The position numbers and the translations under genes are program-made. Below the pieces are notes generated by a model. It was not told where the DNA came from and did not search any database. It saw only the letters and a list, made by a program, of their open reading frames with translations. A stretch of DNA of 38,702 nucleotides from Candidatus Omnitrophota bacterium (GTDB lineage: Bacteria; Omnitrophota; Gorgyraeia; Zapsychrales; Zapsychraceae): the NCBI GenBank assembly GCA_015233495.1, contig JADFXQ010000013.1:1-38702 (forward strand), given 5' to 3'. This document shows, piece after piece, positions 37,527 to 38,702 of this stretch (positions are counted from its first letter, which is position 1; each line of letters begins with the position of its first letter).

Positions 37527-37589
37527 CGGAGAAGAACTGATCAGTTTGGATTGGTCCAGTGACCCGCGGCTCTATTCCAATTGACAAAC

Positions 37590-37618
37590 TTGACTTCAAA
37601 GAGGAAATGTATTAGGCT
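37590..37618 (+). promoter_or_regulatory. Sigma70-like promoter, cassette F
   Basis: TTGACT-17 bp-TAGGCT; an alternative TTGACA at 37581. Confidence 0.5.
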
Positions 37619-38702
37619 TGCTAGTAGAGAGGTGATTCCTATGACTAAACTCTTGCCTGCCGTGTTCGAACGCGGCATATTCCGCCCGATACGGCCTGTA
37701 AAATTGCCCGAACACAAACGGGTTTTTTTGACCGTCAATATCTTCAATGACGACATCCCCGCCCTGTTGATCGGCAAACTTGCGGAAAAGTCCGGTAGTT
37801 TCAAATATTTGAGCGATCCCAGAGAAGACATTTATTCCATCAACGACGGAGAAGCGATCTGATAATATGTCAATTCGGCGCGGCGATATTGTTCTTGTCC
37901 CTTTCCCGTTTACCGACTTAACCAGCGTTAAAGTTCGTCCCGCCCTCATCGTATCCGATGATCCCCAGAACCAAGACGTGATCATTGCTTTTATCTCATC
38001 CGTCGTTCCCGCTAAACTCAAAAAAACGGAATATTTATTGAATGTCAACGATCCGGATTTCTTCACCACCGGTCTCAAAACCGTCTCCGTTATCAAAATG
38101 AATAAACTTCTGACAATATCCTCCGCCTTGATATTACGACGGCTCGGCCGTGTCAATCCCGAGTTGCAACAAGAGCTCAACAAACTCCTTAAATTAGCCC
38201 TCGGCCTATAAGCGGTAATTTCCCCGGCCTTGATATTTTTTGCCAAATGGCCGCCTAAAGCATCCACCGGAGAACTTGACTCTTCTTGGGCGGCTAAATT
38301 TTCCTCGATGATCGCGGCCTCATCTGACGCTGTTCCGGGATGCGAAATACTCTCTAAAATTTCATTCGCCGCCAAGGTGTCGTGTTGCTCGCTAAGCCCG
38401 GCCAACAATCCGGAATCTTCCGCCCATGCCCCCAACTCCTGCGCCAAATTCTGTCCATCCTCATTCACTGCCGATTCGACGATTTCGCGCACCACGGTTT
38501 CGCTGTCTTGAGTAAACACATCCTGTTTCAGCCCCTTGACCAATTCGTCCATATACACTTCTTCAAACGCCCCGCGATCCAGCCGGTCTTCCGCCATCAG
38601 CCGTTTTAAGACCTTGTCCAAAATATGCTGATGACTCGGGTCTTTCGCAAACCCGTCTTCCTGCTCAATATCCTCGCCGTCCACTTCGCTCTTCACTTCT
38701 TT
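37596..38702 (-). CDS. Upstream part of the giant polyprotein (runs off window end), then antisense of the DUF104/MazF cassette
   Basis: Same frame as the 10,223-aa ORF (start coordinates 38696 and 37526 are both 2 mod 3); contains AAQEESSSPVD; continues upstream of its called start. Confidence 0.8.
   Translation of the reverse strand, partial: KEVKSEVDGEDIEQEDGFAKDPSHQHILDKVLKRLMAEDRLDRGAFEEVYMDELVKGLKQDVFTQDSETVVREIVESAVNEDGQNLAQELGAWAEDSGLLAGLSEQHDTLAANEILESISHPGTASDEAAIIEENLAAQEESSSPVDALGGHLAKNIKAGEITAYRPRANLRSLLSSCCNSGLTRPSRRNIKAEDIVRSLFILITETVLRPVVKKSGSLTFNKYSVFLSLAGTTDEIKAMITSWFWGSSDTMRAGRTLTLVKSVNGKGTRTISPRRIDILSDRFSVVDGINVFSGIAQIFETTGLFRKFADQQGGDVVIEDIDGQKNPFVFGQFYRPYRAEYAAFEHGRQEFSHRNHLSTSKPNTFPL
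37641..37862 (+). CDS. DUF104-like antitoxin, cassette F
   Basis: 73 aa; MTKLLPAVFERGIFRPIRPVKLPEHKRVFLTV. Confidence 0.8.
   Translation: MTKLLPAVFERGIFRPIRPVKLPEHKRVFLTVNIFNDDIPALLIGKLAEKSGSFKYLSDPREDIYSINDGEAI
37867..38211 (+). CDS. MazF/PemK-family toxin, cassette F
   Basis: 114 aa; RRGDIVLVPFPFTDLTSVKVRPALIVSDDPQNQDVIIAFISSVV. Confidence 0.93.
   Translation: MSIRRGDIVLVPFPFTDLTSVKVRPALIVSDDPQNQDVIIAFISSVVPAKLKKTEYLLNVNDPDFFTTGLKTVSVIKMNKLLTISSALILRRLGRVNPELQQELNKLLKLALGL

Noticed and set aside
1-38702. tRNA, rRNA or known riboswitch
   Set aside because: None recognised by eye; a tRNAscan/Rfam run would be needed to exclude them.

Overview
The minus strand of this 38.7 kb window is almost entirely one giant coding region, open at both window edges. 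The supplied 10,223-aa ORF (6855-37526) is only its middle part. (i) I translated the minus strand from 6880 down to base 1 by hand. It is one uninterrupted frame of about 2,290 aa, separated from the giant ORF by a single-nucleotide deletion near 6876-6882 that is visible against an internal paralogous copy at 18350-18375. (ii) The 366-aa minus ORF at 37596-38696 is in the same frame as the giant ORF, separated only by a TGA (37596-37598) and a TAG (37572-37574) in the promoter area of an inserted toxin-antitoxin (TA) pair. The encoded product looks like a polyprotein or megaprotein: a two-AAA ClpB/ClpC-like ATPase, three sensor-kinase-like modules, guanylate-kinase-like, class II aldolase, LysM, HEAT and TPR solenoids, phosphate acyltransferase-like, HExxH, RelA/SpoT-like and MBL/beta-CASP modules. 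These are separated by about 32 copies of a short motif, SSP[A/V/I], plus about a dozen [A/G]SP variants. The motif is written with different serine codon families, so it appears to be maintained as protein. Six small plus-strand cassettes (RelE/ParE-type TA, DUF5678-like plus aspartyl protease, DUF433/DUF5615-like, orphan DUF104-like, truncated PIN pair, DUF104-like/MazF) lie antisense inside the giant gene. Each has its own -35/17-bp/-10 promoter, and five of the six leave the giant reading frame open. Two different cassettes sit between the same pair of duplicated flanks. Palindromic GAHxGRPY elements and a small inverted-repeat element are also translated through in frame. Giant genes of this kind are known from Omnitrophota; that taxonomic assignment is an inference, not shown here. 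No rRNA, tRNA or CRISPR array was recognised.
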